From positions 123,822,162 to 123,886,161 of the forward strand of contig NC_081824.1 of NCBI RefSeq assembly GCF_030867095.1: 64,000 nt of DNA, read 5' to 3'. Within the stretch, counting starts at the first letter, position 1. Every line of letters starts with the position of its first letter. The DNA is from Alligator mississippiensis (Eukaryota; Chordata; Crocodylia; Alligatoridae). The notes below the pieces were generated by a model that ran no database searches, had not been told where the DNA came from, and was given only the letters and a program-made list of their open reading frames with translations. Positions 44,250 through 56,232 of this stretch are shown here, in pieces. The translations under genes and the position numbers were made by a program.

Positions 44250-44473
44250 ATCTAATGAAACTTGTCATCTGAAAATCGGAATTCTACCACTATTTAGGAT
44301 GAAAATACTGCTTTAAGCAGTGACCGTTTCTTAAATTTTGCAATTTCCTGCTTCTGACTGAAAGTAGGAAATGAATAGTGGCAGGCTTAGAAAGGTTGGA
44401 TTTAATAGATGGTCTTACCCGTATAAGGTTCTTACCCTTTTGAGTTAGCCAGTTTTTGGTGTCTTGGGGGTTG

Positions 44474-44650
44474 TTCTCACTTGGAGGAGTAATTGATAAT
44501 GGAGGCAGGTATTTTTAATTCAGTTCTGTTCACAAAAATATATACTCACAGTCTTGTTTCCTTGAACAAAAGGGAGGAGCTGAACACCAAGAGGCAGTGG
44601 CCTGCTCATAGTTTTAAGCCTCTATCTAGCCAGTACTTTACCAAGGACTC
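44474..44650 (+). repeat. unclassified dispersed repeat, copy 1
   Basis: Shared word order with 62236-62410: ATTGATAATGGAGGCAGGTA, TTTTTAATTCAGTTCTGTTC, ACAAAAATATATACTCACAG, TTTCCTTGAACAAAAGG, then AGTTTTAAGCCTCTATCTAG. Family unknown to me; possibly part of an LTR. The 99-codon ORF here is not supported. Confidence 0.5.
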
Positions 44651-45157
44651 CCATAGAATCATTCCACAAGTGCTTATTTGGCAACATCTTTGGGCTTGTC
44701 TATACAGACTCCCTGTCAATGTAGGACCACCATCGAGAAAATTAGCTTCACCCAATTGCTTCTGTTTTCATGCACCCGAGCACAGCAATTAGCATATAAA
44801 CTTGGGAGCAGCATCTGAGAGGAGTGCTCAGCATGTCACAGTGCTGATTTCAGGCTCCCCATCTTTGGAGAGTGAAGGCTGTGGAGCTTGAGTACACTGG
44901 GGCAGGAGCGTGTGGGTGAGTCTCATTTTCCCAGCGGCAGTCCTGAATGTGACAGGGAGACTGTAGATACAAGTCCTTCATTTCCAAGCTTCCAAACATT
45001 TCTTTATGTTTCAGTAGTGTTTCTGCTAATACTGCAACTGCAAACTATTGGCTGACGGCCTCTGTATATATTCAGCCCCACCAGGAGCTAAGACTTTTCA
45101 TTGGCCTTTTGTGTCACCTGTATTTTGGGTTGCACTATGCCTTGGGTAAATTGCTTA

Positions 45158-45530
45158 CAGTACATCCTCACTTATCAGAACCCCTCTGGTAAGCCTCCAC
45201 CAAAAAAAATCTTTGGCTAGTTGAAATCATTTAGATAAACTCTGGTATCTTGTGAGGAATTACACATGCTAACACATGCACAATGTAAAATGGTACCAAA
45301 CTTAACAGCACAGAAATTAAATATGGTAACACTCAGAAGAGGTTTTTTGTACAATCTCAACAATTACAAGTTATTGCGTCACTCAAGAGTAGAGAGACAG
45401 TACTGCATTAAATAAAGCTTAGAAAGAGAACAGTTTGTTACACAATGCCAACAGTTACTTTTCAGTTTGCATCAGTAAAACAGAGTTGCTGTTTGGCTAA
45501 TCAAGAGTTTGGGTAACTGAGGATGTGCTG
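45158..45530. mobile_element. pogo/Tigger-like MITE, 373 bp
   Basis: CAGTACATCCTCACTTATCA at the left faces GTAACTGAGGATGTGCTG at the right, an inverted repeat that also shares the inner TGGCTAGTTGA/TGGCTAATCAA words. TA precedes the left end; the right TA is mutated to GA. No transposase remains. Confidence 0.65.
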
Positions 45531-47974
45531 GAATTGCTGCCCTGTTGTCTCATTTTTCCATTTATAAAATGGGAATAACTACATGAGACAATTACTGAAG
45601 AGCCGCCTAATTAGCTCCATAGTATAGTCGCAGTGTCTACACATGTGGCTCTATTAAGCTTCAATAAACTAAATAACTCTGCCATAGGGGCTGGCTGGAA
45701 CACAAGGGTGCTTCAGTGCCTGGGCTGCCTAGTGGCTAGTCCAACATTGGAGCACCCTCATGCTCTCACCAGCTACGCTGCAGCACACTGAGCCTGGTTG
45801 AAGCAGCCCCAGGCTGGCAGGCTGACCCCCTGGACCCTCTGCCAGCCAGGGCTGTTCCTCCCCAGCTCAACATACTGCAGTCCCAGGTACTGCACCTGGG
45901 AGCAGTAAACTCCAGTGCAACATGCACCGGAGTTTATTGCTTCACTTTAATTCCACGTACAGACATGCCTACTATGTGTTTGTTCAGTGTGTGGCACAAT
46001 AGAGACTTGATCTCTTTGGGGATCTTTTTATAGCAATAAAAATAGTGTATTTTCTTGAATCTAAGTTGGCTCTGAATTTGAGATGATCCCCCTGCCTATA
46101 ATTAGATTTTATATGAGGAAAAATGATCCTTTTTTAAAGTAATTTTCCAGGTACAGAATCTAATGATCAGAAAGTTGTCTAGCATTTTCCCCCCTCCCAC
46201 TACTATAGCAGGGAAAATAGTTGCTGGGGGGAGTCAAGTAGCCATCTTGTGCTATGTCCCCCTCCCTGCCCCCCCACTTCTTCCCCCTGCAGCCTTCCTA
46301 CCCCTCCCCCGCCACCAGCACCTCCCCATCCCCAGCTCATAAAACTTGGGGCATCTTCATTTGCAATATTTGTGGTTATTCACTGAAATTGATTTATCCA
46401 GTGAATCTCTGATGTAATAATAAGAATATATATAAACTGTAGATGCAATAGAAGATCAATAGGACCCGTTGTCCTTGCCTACATTTTAACTCCCCAGTCA
46501 ACCACCAGTTGTACCTAGAGATCCCATTTCAGATTCTAACATTTGATAGCTTCCTCACTTTTCCAGTCAGTGGAGAGAAAGGATCAGGGTGTCTATGAAT
46601 AGCTAAGAAAAAGGAAACAGACACTAGGGCTAGGCACAGACATTCAAAAAGCCTGAGGCAGAATTGATCAAATTATGCGGTTTTCTAAGTGGCATAGTTT
46701 AGACTGGTAGCAAACAGAGCAAACATTTGCCTTTTGGTGGGTAGGAAGAAGGGGAGCAAATCTTAAACTGGGTTCTGCCACTTTTAAACCAGTCTATATG
46801 TGCAAAACTTCTGTTATGGGTATAGATCGGTTTCCAGTCACTTATACTGGTAAAAGTATAAACTCTGCACCTGGCCTAGAGGTACCATCATGCTCTGAAG
46901 GAGCCTGTTGCTTGATTAGGAAGAGAAGTAATTAGCAGAAGGCAGAATAGATTTGTACCTTATAGGCTAAATAAATTAGAGGGAGATATTGCACAAGCCA
47001 GACAGGGCAGCATCTGGGGAGCAAGGGACAAACAGAATGGTGCTCCCCCGACCTGAGGAGTCATTGCCATGGCAGATGCAGCCCTGCACCCAGTAACATA
47101 CTTGGAGATCAGGAGGAAGTGAATGGTGCACCAGGGATGGCTCTTGGGGAGCATGGCCCTGGAGCTGCTGCCACTCAAGCCAACACTGCTATAGCAGCAG
47201 TGTCAGCAGCAGCAGCATTCACTCTGCAGAGAGGAGCAGCAGGTAAGACTTCGCTATCCCCCTCCCCACACACCCACAGCACTAGGCACTGAATGAAGGA
47301 CTTACACATACCAGTGTATAAAATAGAGATAGTGATTTGAAAACAAATGTAAAAAGAGAGAGGGAAATGGGAAGGGGGCAGTGCTGAGAGGTATAACAAG
47401 CAAAGACTCCATAGGGACAATGGAGTCACAAAAGCTATTCCAGATAATGGGATAAGAATCTATAGCCCTTGGTTAAACCTTATTTAACACAATCCAGTCT
47501 GTGGATGACTTCATGTTCCTCAATTTCCTGTTCAAATCAGTTTTTAAAGGTTTGCTGCCTAAGAACAGTCACCCTGAGGTCAGCTATGGAGTGCCCAGGG
47601 AGGTTGAAGTGTTCTGCCACAACCCTGCATATCCTTCTTGAGTTGATGTCAGATCGGTGTTCATTCATTCTGGGTTAGGACTGGCCAGTAATGACAAATA
47701 GGCACTAGGGGTCCAGCTCAAAATGCTATGGGTACTCCATCTCCAAAAGAGATGTTTCCTAAAAAACTGACAACGCTTGTATAGCTTATGTCAGTAAAGT
47801 TTTATTGAACTGAATTGAACTGAAAACGAGCCAGGAAGAATGAAGAGGAAGGATACCTAGCAGAGGAGGAGCTGCGTTTTTCTTTAACGTTGGGCTTAGG
47901 GTAAGAAATCAGAGAGAACTGATTCTGGCTGAAAGTAGAACAACTACAGGAGACTTACAAAAGTGAGAAGAGTC

Positions 47975-48055
47975 TTTCATAGTGCTTAGGGTCGGAAGGG
48001 ACCTAAACAGATCATCAGGTCCGACCACCATCTTATAATGATCATTATGCTGAAG
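47975..48055 (-). mobile_element. CR1-like LINE tail fragment
   Basis: TTCATAGTGCTTAGGGTCGG, AAGGGACCTAAACAGATCAT, then CAGGTCCGACCACC, a short reverse-oriented CR1-like end. Confidence 0.65.
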
Positions 48056-49194
48056 CAAGTTGTTTTAGCTATTTTTAAGCCCTTTTGTATTTTAAAAGTA
48101 GAGGGTGTTAAAATAATGTCCAAAGAGATGAGATATCAATACAAGCAGAAAGTACTAAACTGAATTCTGTTCTCAATGGAAACCTTGCTTTTCTAATGAT
48201 ATTATTCCTGATACATTATCTTATAATAGGGAGAAGATCCATTGTTTTGTAAAGCAAGCAGGGTTTGAGCCACACTATTCTTTTTACAAAAATAGATTTT
48301 ATATTTAATTAATTATCTTAATGCCTAGGAAAAAACATCCAGAATCTGCTTGCTGCTATAAACATCACTTTCAAACATAGGATTAGATGACAGAGTTTGG
48401 TGACATTTGAAAGAAAAACCTGAATATGCACATAGAAGATTACTGATACTAATCTCTTTAAGTTTACTGTAGTGTTAAAAGTTGCTGGCAGTACAGTTAT
48501 CAAAATGTATATGCATTGCAATGAGTCCAATCCCTAAAATCAGGGCAGGTTCAGCCCTGTTGAAGTATGACAGTTGCAGGAATGGTTTTTCATATTTTAA
48601 GGCAACCTTAGATTATGATGAAAGTAATTCTGCCTTCTCACTATAATCATTTTAATGAAGAAAAAATCAGAAGCCATATTACTGTGACAATTGGTGGACT
48701 CCAGATGTTTACACTGCTCATTCTGAAACTGATTACTAAGGTGAGTATATTTGGAATATTATAGCTTTTACTCTAATGGAATATCAAATATCTTTTGATA
48801 CTGATCTACAGAATACAGTTTCCATAAGCATTTGTGGTGAGTCCAGGAATTTGTGTAATTGATACAAGTACAGAGCATCATAATAATTGGATATAGAACT
48901 GGAAGGTGGATTACAGTGGAGGTAGGTACATCAAATATAAATCTCTGTGCACAGACTTATATTAAAGATTGACAACATGTAATTTTGCAAGGTTCAAAAC
49001 ATTCTATAAAGTGCACACCCTAACTATAGACATGGTTAAACTGGTTGGTATTATTTGTATGTGTGCTTAAGAAATTATACAACTGGCTATCTTCAGTTGG
49101 ATCCAATTTTATGAAATACCATTTTTTCTCTAAAACTTGTGTCTGGTGCACTGAAATCAAACATTGCCTCTACACATTTCTCTATTACACTGTG

Positions 49195-49617
49195 GGGTGC
49201 ATCTACATGAGCATTTAAGTGCAACTACATTTAATGTGCATTTAGCGATTTTTGGCAGGTGTCTACACATGCAGGGACTTGGCACTAAAGTTAGTGCACT
49301 TGTCACTCAAGTTAGTGCCAAGTCCCTGCAGCCCTGCCATGCGCCTCTAGTGGCTGGGCAGACCCGGCACTAAAGTTAGTGCCAGGATGTGTCTACACCT
49401 GCATTAAAGCACTTTAACTAATCACACCTAAATTTGATACCTGCAAATGCCGGGTTGGGCTTTGGCATTCTGTTGAGCTTTGGCATTTGCAGATATCAAA
49501 TTTAGGTGCGATTAGCCTAATTTCACCATTTTAATACACATTAAGGGTGTGCACATGTGGACACGTATGCATTAAATTAGGATAATGCACATTAACACAT
49601 CTTGTGTAGACACACTC
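49195..49617. mobile_element. nested MITE pair with GGCACTAAAGTTAGTGC palindromes
   Basis: The outer ends GGGTGCATCTACATGAGC and CATCTTGTGTAGACACACTC are inverted repeats. Inside, GGTGTCTACACATGCAGGGA and CCAGGATGTGTCTACACCTG enclose three copies of the palindromic word CACTAAAGTTAGTGC (one mutated). This suggests a related element inserted into another, or an internal duplication. Confidence 0.6.
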
Positions 49618-50023
49618 TGGATTACTGTAGGGTAGGGATGAACCAGGTGTAAGCTTTTAGACCCTGCAGAGGAGGATATTGAAGACTACTCATGTGGCTC
49701 TTCTCTCAGTGGAAGCTATCCCTCCTGCAAGGGGCTCACAGAAGTAGGCAGAGGCTGGTGGGTACTGCATGAGAGCAAAAGGGAGAGCAGACCTGACCTT
49801 GTGGTTTCCTCCTCCTCCTCCTGAAGAATTTGTCAAGTGCAAACATGTAAACACCTCTGACCTAATTTTAAAGAGTTTCTATGTTACTATGTTAGCATTA
49901 GTCAATAATAATATCTTTGACAGAGACATTCTGAAAGTTTAGCAAAAGCACCTACTATAAGGAAGAAAACAATAATTATATCCACATGGGTGTAGGTTGT
50001 AGCCGTGTTGGTCTAAGGGCATA

Positions 50024-50354
50024 GGCAGACAAGGTTCTTTGGGTGAATCTGATATCTTTTATTAGACCAACTTAAATAGTTGGAAAACAATTATTAAGCA
50101 AGCTTTCGGGTTCAAAACCCCTTCGTCAGGCTAAGGAAATTTCAGCAGTTGGTGTGCGCTCTTCCTGGATGGAGTGAAAAGTAAAGAAGCCAGGGGCTGG
50201 GCATTCCATCCAGGAAGAGCACACACCAACTGCTGAAATTTCCTTAGCCTGACGAAGGGGTTTTGAACCCGAAAGCTTGCTTAATAATTGTTTTCCAACT
50301 ATTTAAGTTGGTCTAATAAAAGATATCAGATTCACCCAAAGAACCTTGTCTGCC
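50024..50354. mobile_element. long-inverted-repeat MITE (Chompy-like), 150-bp arms
   Basis: The left arm 50024-50173 (GGCAGACAAGGTTC to CCTGGATGGA) and the right arm 50205-50354 (TCCATCCAGG to GAACCTTGTCTGCC) are reverse complements. By eye there is one mismatch in 150 bases, around a 31-base spacer. About 34 further bases on the left (TGTAGGTTGTAGCCGTGTTG) belong to the family but have no partner on the right. The near-identical arms indicate a young insertion or ongoing gene conversion. Confidence 0.9.
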
Positions 50355-51369
50355 ATAATTATATCCAGGCACTTCTAGCATTAAAAAGAGTTGTTTAACA
50401 AGAATACAGTTTAGTGGATGATAATTCAGTCCTACCACCTTACAGTTCCTATGATCTACCTGTATGCTTTTTAGTTAACTACCAGGCATTCACTTCCCTT
50501 TGTATGTAATGCTGTTCCAATAAGGCTTGTTGCAGAGTTGCCAACTCTTACGATTTCTTTATGATACTCCCAATATCAGGTTTTTGGGTTTTTTTACTCC
50601 AGTGTGTGAGATCATCAGATCATGTGAGAATCTTAGCTTTAGTTAAGCAAATGAAAAAAAAATGTTGCTAGCTTTCATGTTTGCAGAGGGAAAACTGCTG
50701 CTTCTAAGGACTCAAACCAGAAGGTAAAAGAAAAGATCTCTACATTTTTAGGGTTGTTTTTTTTTTTTTTCACTTGCCTGTCTGATTTTTACACCAGCCT
50801 CAGTTTAGGGTGGGTCTGACATGATGTTTGAATGTTTAGTCTTGGAAATATTGCTGTTGGGCTTTGGCTCGTTGTTATACATCATTGCACATTTCATCCC
50901 AGGAAAGAATCATCAAAGCAATCTTATAGTCCTTAGTAAGACAAAATTCTATATGGGAATGCAGCTGAAATCTCAGTCCATCCCTTAGCAACGCTTTGTC
51001 AGTGCAGAGCTGAGCAGCATTGATTTGGCAGTTGTAGTATATAGCTTGTTCTGTGACTGCCCGGGCTTAATAACAATTATCATAAATAATTGTTTACTAA
51101 ATACTACTTTGCAGTGAGTTTTCAAAGAAAAGAACAGAAACTGACAGAGGAACACATGTAAAGTGTCCATTGTTGCTAGTTTAATTTATGCCACCATTGT
51201 GCATTAAAGAAAAGGACAAGTCAGTAGATATAAATGTACTTGTTGGTACAGAGATTCCAGTTCCTCTGGCCAACTGTTGGAGCATCTCCTAATGGTAAGT
51301 AAAGTACATACCGGCTCCTTTCTTACTCTACTTAGGACAGGAACTGAGTATGGCTTCTATAAGTGATTT

Positions 51370-51530
51370 GGGTTTTTGGTTGTAGCTGTGTTGGTCTAAA
51401 GACATAGCCAGGCAAGGATCTTTGAGTAGATGTGATATCTTCTATTAGAAAACCGAGTAGTTGGAAAAAGGTTCTTGGCAAGCTTGCAGGTGCAATCACC
51501 CTTCTTCAGGCATAGGGAGTCCCCCATAAG
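51370..51530 (+). mobile_element. Chompy-like MITE arm (diverged)
   Basis: GGTTGTAGCTGTGTTGGTCT, AGACATAGCCAGGCAAGGAT, TGTGATATCTTCTATTAGAA, then GCAAGCTTGCAGGTGCAATC and CCCTTCTTCAGGCATAGGGA. Single arm of the family at 50024-50354. Confidence 0.7.
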
Positions 51531-51829
51531 TGATTTGGGGAACTGGTGCTGCCACTTCTGAGCTAGGCAGGTAGGCAACTTGGCTCCTTTCCCTTTAGGT
51601 AAAGTGATGAATGTTTGCTCCCTCCATCCTTCTTTCCCTCTTTCAAGTTTGGTCTCGTTTATAGTATTACATAGCATTGATGAAAAGGGAGAGATCTGAG
51701 TCTGAATAGAGCAGAGAAAGTGGATTTGGGGAGAAGGGAGTATATGGGGAAGGAAGTAAAGAAGGGTCTACTTTACTGTTTCCACATTCTTTATTTTTCC
51801 TTCCTTTCCATACACTTTCATCTTACACC

Positions 51830-51846
51830 CCCCCCCCCCCCCCGCC
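51830..51846. repeat. poly-C tract
   Basis: A run of about 17 C followed by GCCCCC, prone to length variation and assembly error. Confidence 0.9.
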
Positions 51847-52870
51847 CCCATTCTGTCCTGAAAAACCTTTGGTTTTACATTTCCACTCCCTAGCCCCTTC
51901 TGCAAATATGCTCACTTGTTTCTGTCACACAGACCTGTCCAATTGATTCTGCTCCTGGAGCTCCCTAGAAACCTCATTCTAGCTTCTTCCTGTTCTGATT
52001 CTTTCTTCTACTTTGGGTTCTGCTCCTCATTGTGCCTTTCCTCCCACAAAACAAGCAGTGCTCCAAACACTCTGAGAGAAATGTTTATTCCTCAAACCCA
52101 TTTTGAGGAACAGCTGCATCTTTGCTCCCCATCAGCTGCTGAATGTTACTGGAGTGTGCCAGCCAGGCATTTGCAGAGGGACACTAGCAGATGTTAGTGC
52201 AAAGAAACTGCGTTGTCAACAGCTCTGGCTGGGTACCCTCCCCACACCATCAGAAAAGGGAATTACCCTAGACTGGAGTTTCCCTACAGACTATAGAAAG
52301 GTCTGAAAACAGGTAGTCTGTGGCGGAAAGCTGCATAAAAAAGCAGACCTGCAGTTTTGCTTGTTTAGGTTCTAAGTGCTGGAACAACTGAAATCTGATG
52401 AGTGATCTTTATTCTCAAGGGGAAGTTGCACTTAGCTTGCCTGAGGAATTACTGTGGGATCTGTTTGCTGCTTTCATGACCTTTCTAATTTTGTGAGGTC
52501 CAAGGCATCTTGCAGTCTTCCTGTTGGATAGAAATGACTGGGAAACAAGTGTTGAATGTCAGGATTTTAGCTTTATTTTCATAAATACAAAAATAAAGTG
52601 AGAAACTACAAACTAGGATTAAATCTCCATTAATATCCAATTATGCTTGGACAAGTGGAGTTCAGTATAACTACTCTTGGGGGTCCAGATTATCCACCCA
52701 AGAAACTGCTTGCAGAATCCGTTACCCTGGCTAGTAGCGTTGACTAGGCAGCACATTTTATATTGTGGCTTATTTGTTTCTATAATAAGCTCTAGGAGTC
52801 ATTTCCTGGTCAGGCTATTAGTTAAGTTATACTGCATTTTATAATTTTTTTTCAGATGTGTCTTAATATA

Positions 52871-53470
52871 GAATCATAGAAAATTAGGGTTGGAAGGAAC
52901 CTCAGGAAGTCATCTAGTTCAACCCTCTGCTCAAAGCAGGACCATCCCCAGCTAGATCATTCCAGCCAGGGCTTTTGTCTAGCCAAGTCTTAAAAACCTC
53001 CAAGGATGGAGACTCCACAACTGCTCTGAGTAGCCTGTTCCAGGGCCTTACTACCCTCCTCTTGAGAAAGTTCTTCCTAATATCTAGCCTAAACTTTTCT
53101 TGCTGCAACTTGAGACCTTTGCTCCTTGTTCTGTCATCTGCCACCACTGAGAGCAATCCATTTCCATCATCTTTGGAGCCACCCTTCAGAAGTCGAAGGC
53201 TGTTATTAAATCCCCCCTCAGTCTTCTCTTCTCCAGACTAAATAGACCCAGTTCCCTCAGCCTCTCTTTATTCTTGTGCCCTAGCCCCCAAACCATTTTT
53301 TTTTTTTTGCCCTCCTTTGGATTCTCTCCTATGTCTACATCCTTTTCGGAGTGGAGGGCACAAAACTGGACACAGTGCTCCAAATGTGGCCTTACTAGTG
53401 CGAACAAAGGGGAAATATCACTACCCTCGATCTGCTGGCAATGCTGCTACTAATGCAGCCGGAATTCTAA
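52871..53470 (-). mobile_element. CR1 LINE 3' end, 600 bp
   Basis: ATCATAGAAAATTAGGGTTG, AGGAAGTCATCTAGTTCAAC and CCCTCTGCTCAAAGCAGGAC, running to a C-terminal CR1 coding remnant (CAGTGCTCCAAATGTGGCCT region). The relic carries frameshifts and an internal poly-T. Confidence 0.88.
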
Positions 53471-54189
53471 TAGAATAAATAGCTAGATCTAATGTGGCCC
53501 AGTAAGCTGTTAGACTTCTTCGCAACAAGGGCACTTAAAGATATCCCATTTTAATTTTAAAACTGTGTTAGAGATTATAATAAGGAGAAATCTTACATGG
53601 CAAAGGAAACATTTTTGTGCCTTACTAAGACTGCTGCTGTGCAAAGTCAATACACTAGATGGGGTGCTTGCTATGCTGATATGCAAGTTTGTCCCATACC
53701 TGGGTTTCAGGTTTCCAACTGGATCTTGACTTCTCACATGAAAGAGAGGTCATAAATGATTATTTCTCTTTTATGAAGTTATATCAAAGCACTAGAACCT
53801 TTTCATAGCAGAATTAATGAATTACTTTAAGTTTTTAGCATTTAGGTTTCCTTTATAGCTGCCGACTAATGGTACAGCACTGTTTTGAAATTCCTGAGGG
53901 TAATTTGTTTTGCAATCCATAAAATGTATTTTTAAACAATTTAAAAAGTGCTTATCAGTCATTGTTACTGCACTGAGCCCAGGTAATGTAATGAGCCTTG
54001 CATTATTAGTTGTGCTGCTGAAATCTGAGCCCTTCCTAGTATTGATTCTGCTGTGCTTGGCTAAGGTCTGATCTTTTTATATTGATCTTTCAAAGACCCT
54101 GAACGAGGAGCAGGTGAAAAACATTTTTTGTTGCTACTCTTGTTATACTTAATTGTATTGCACTGTTTTGGAACATATAGAGGCCTGTA

Positions 54190-54763
54190 CAGGCAGTCCT
54201 TGGACTTATGACACAATTGGTTCCTGAAAGCCGTGTCTTAAGTCGAAAGGTAACTCTGAACTGATTTTTCCCATAGGAAACAATGTTATAAATGGGGGAT
54301 TGGTTCCTGAACCAAGGCCTGATACCCTATTTTCACCAGAAATAACCAAGAATATTGTACTCAATCAATTATAGATGAATAATATAGCTACGTTAATGTA
54401 TTTCTATTGTAAATAGCAATCATATTGATTTGGAAGGACTTCTTTGAGGTGACTTTTCTGGACTTTTCAATTGAAGGGCTCTTGGTTGAACTTTTTGAAG
54501 GGTTCTTGGCTGGAGTCTTCTTGGGCTGCAGGTTTTTCTGGAGTCTTGTCTGCTTTCTTAAAGAAAGTGTCCAAGGAAGTTTGGACAGATGTTCTCCAGG
54601 GAGATGGGCAACGCAGCAAACTAGTTCACTGGCATGGCGTCAGGTCAGATCAAGCATTGTAAAGTCGGAAGTTGAACATCAGAATATTGAAACAGGGTGT
54701 CAATTTACAAATGTAATTGTGAAACGTTGTAACTCAAAACATAGTAGAGTCGAGGACTGCCTG
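54190..54763. mobile_element. Tigger/pogo-like DNA transposon, 574 bp, TA target site
   Basis: The ends CAGGCAGTCCTTGGACTTAT and GTCGAGGACTGCCTG are inverted repeats, flanked by TA at 54188-54189 and 54764-54765. The CAGGCAGTCC-type terminus and TA duplication are Tigger features. A 177-codon ORF from 54425 crosses the right end of the element into the intron, so it is not a transposase. Confidence 0.85.
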
Positions 54764-55669
54764 TATTCTTTACTGAGAGGGTGTTGCATGCTCATGGTAA
54801 TACTGGACTTGAGCTCATTACAAAGTCTGCTGTCATTAGACTGGATTTTCAACATCTGTATGAAGTGTTTTGTCTCTGAGTTAAAAGCAACAGATTATGA
54901 ACTCATCCCTTACATCATGTTCAGGCTTCCTTGCATCTACATTTTTGTATCCCTATGAGAGAGCACTCAATAGTGAGGGGGGAGGTCTGAGACTTCCCTT
55001 TTTGTGTTGTACACTAGAGCAGTCTTGCTATAGAGCTATTTTTAATGCCATTCAGCAAAAACTGTTATAGTTAAAATAAGGCATGTGTACCTAGGGCACT
55101 ATTTCAGTAGCATATTTGAGTATGCATTCTTCACCTTGCTATCTTTCTGGCTTCTTGGAAACTTCAAAATGAAGTCTGCAGAACCAAAAGCAGATTTATA
55201 ATCCCTTTGTCATTCCAAAAAATTATAGAAATGTTCATGTTGAAATGATTTAAGCTGAAAAGTCCTTGGAATAAACCACTGTTTGTAATATTAAAGAAAT
55301 CTCTATTTTTTTAGTTTTGAGTTTTAACATAGTGTTAGCACAAGAAATAAATTTTCTCCCTAAATGTAGGGCCAGATCCAAAAGGTTAGTGAAGCCAGTT
55401 GAAATCCTAACTATGCATTCAGCAGACTTTGGAACAGGCCTGCAGTGCTCCACAGTGGAGCTCTAAGACTGAAGTTCTTTAATTTCAGAAGAAGTACATT
55501 TATGAACAGTCGCAGCGTAAGCTTCCACACACCACAATATCAACATACAATGACTCTGATTCAAGCTGAGCACTTTTTGACTAGAGTGTCAGTCTGTGAA
55601 GGTCTTCATTCCTTAACCTCTGTCTGGCAAGGTATCAATAAATACCAAATACAATATTGGGATTATTCA

Positions 55670-56122
55670 GATATGGATGATCCTGCACTGAGCAGGGGGT
55701 TAGATTGGCCAGCTTCTTAGCAGCGGAAGCCGCACTAAAAGGGGCAATGATCCCTCACGGACTTCCTAGCTGCCTAGGCAGGCAGCCCCCTATTGCCACA
55801 CTGTGTGGGCAAGTGGCCCCTCCTCCTCGCTTCCTTGGCTTTAAGCTCCCCTGCTGCACCCCACTGCAGGCTCCCCTGGCATTGCAAGCTGTACTGCACC
55901 ATGCCCTGCCCTGCCCTATCCCCTGGAGAGAAAAGGGATGGGGAGCCTAGAGACCCCTCTGCAGCGGCAGTCAGAGCAAAGAGAGGGCAGCAGCCAGAGG
56001 GAGCTGGGGGGTGCAGATTAGCTCCTTGTGGGCCATATGCAGCATGCGGGCCGCCACTTAGCCCTTGACTGGGTGATTCCTGATGTCTCTTCCATCCCTA
56101 CTTATCTCTGATTCTGTGAACA
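55670..56122 (+). mobile_element. CR1 tail split by a GC-rich insertion
   Basis: GATATGGATGATCCTGCACT and GAGCAGGGGGTTAGATTGG (to about 55713) continue after the insert as GACTGGGTGATTCCTGATGT then CTCTTCCATCCCTA and TCTGATTCTGTGAA. The insert, about 55714-56061, ends CATGCGGGCCGCCACTTAGC and looks hAT-like; AGATTGGC and ACTGGGTG may be its decayed target duplication. Confidence 0.75.
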
Positions 56123-56232
56123 GTACCTTTGTGATGCACATAGTAGTCTTTTATAGAACTAGACAACATCCCTTAAATAAATGGTATATAGGTTACAGAT
56201 CAGTTCTCATGGATTTGTACCAGTCTCATAAG

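Larger units (their letters stand above)
44258..47974. other. PHACTR2 intron 1, middle part
   Basis: It contains a dispersed repeat (44474-44650), a Tigger-like MITE (45158-45530), a MIR-like tail near 45535-45600, a GTGTCTACACATGTGGC/CCACGTACAGACATGCC repeat at about 45630-45975 and a MITE start near 46945. Bases 47490-47700 carry an unclassified repeat-like segment. Nothing suggests an exon. Confidence 0.55.
48056..52870. other. PHACTR2 intron 1, 48-53 kb
   Basis: It holds nested MITEs (49195-49617), the 331-bp inverted repeat (50024-50354), a diverged arm of the same family (51370-51530) and a poly-C tract near 51830-51846. Bases 48056-49190 and 51900-52870 show nothing I can identify. 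Confidence 0.6.
53471..56232. other. PHACTR2 intron 1, 53.5-56.2 kb
   Basis: It contains a Tigger-like element (54190-54763) and an interrupted CR1 (55670-56122). Between them, 54770-55660 and 53471-54180, the sequence is AT-rich with nothing recognised. Confidence 0.6.

Noticed and set aside
54425..54958. A 177-codon ORF as a possible Tigger transposase
   Set aside because: It leaves the element at 54763 and continues into the intron, and no DDE-type motif is visible.
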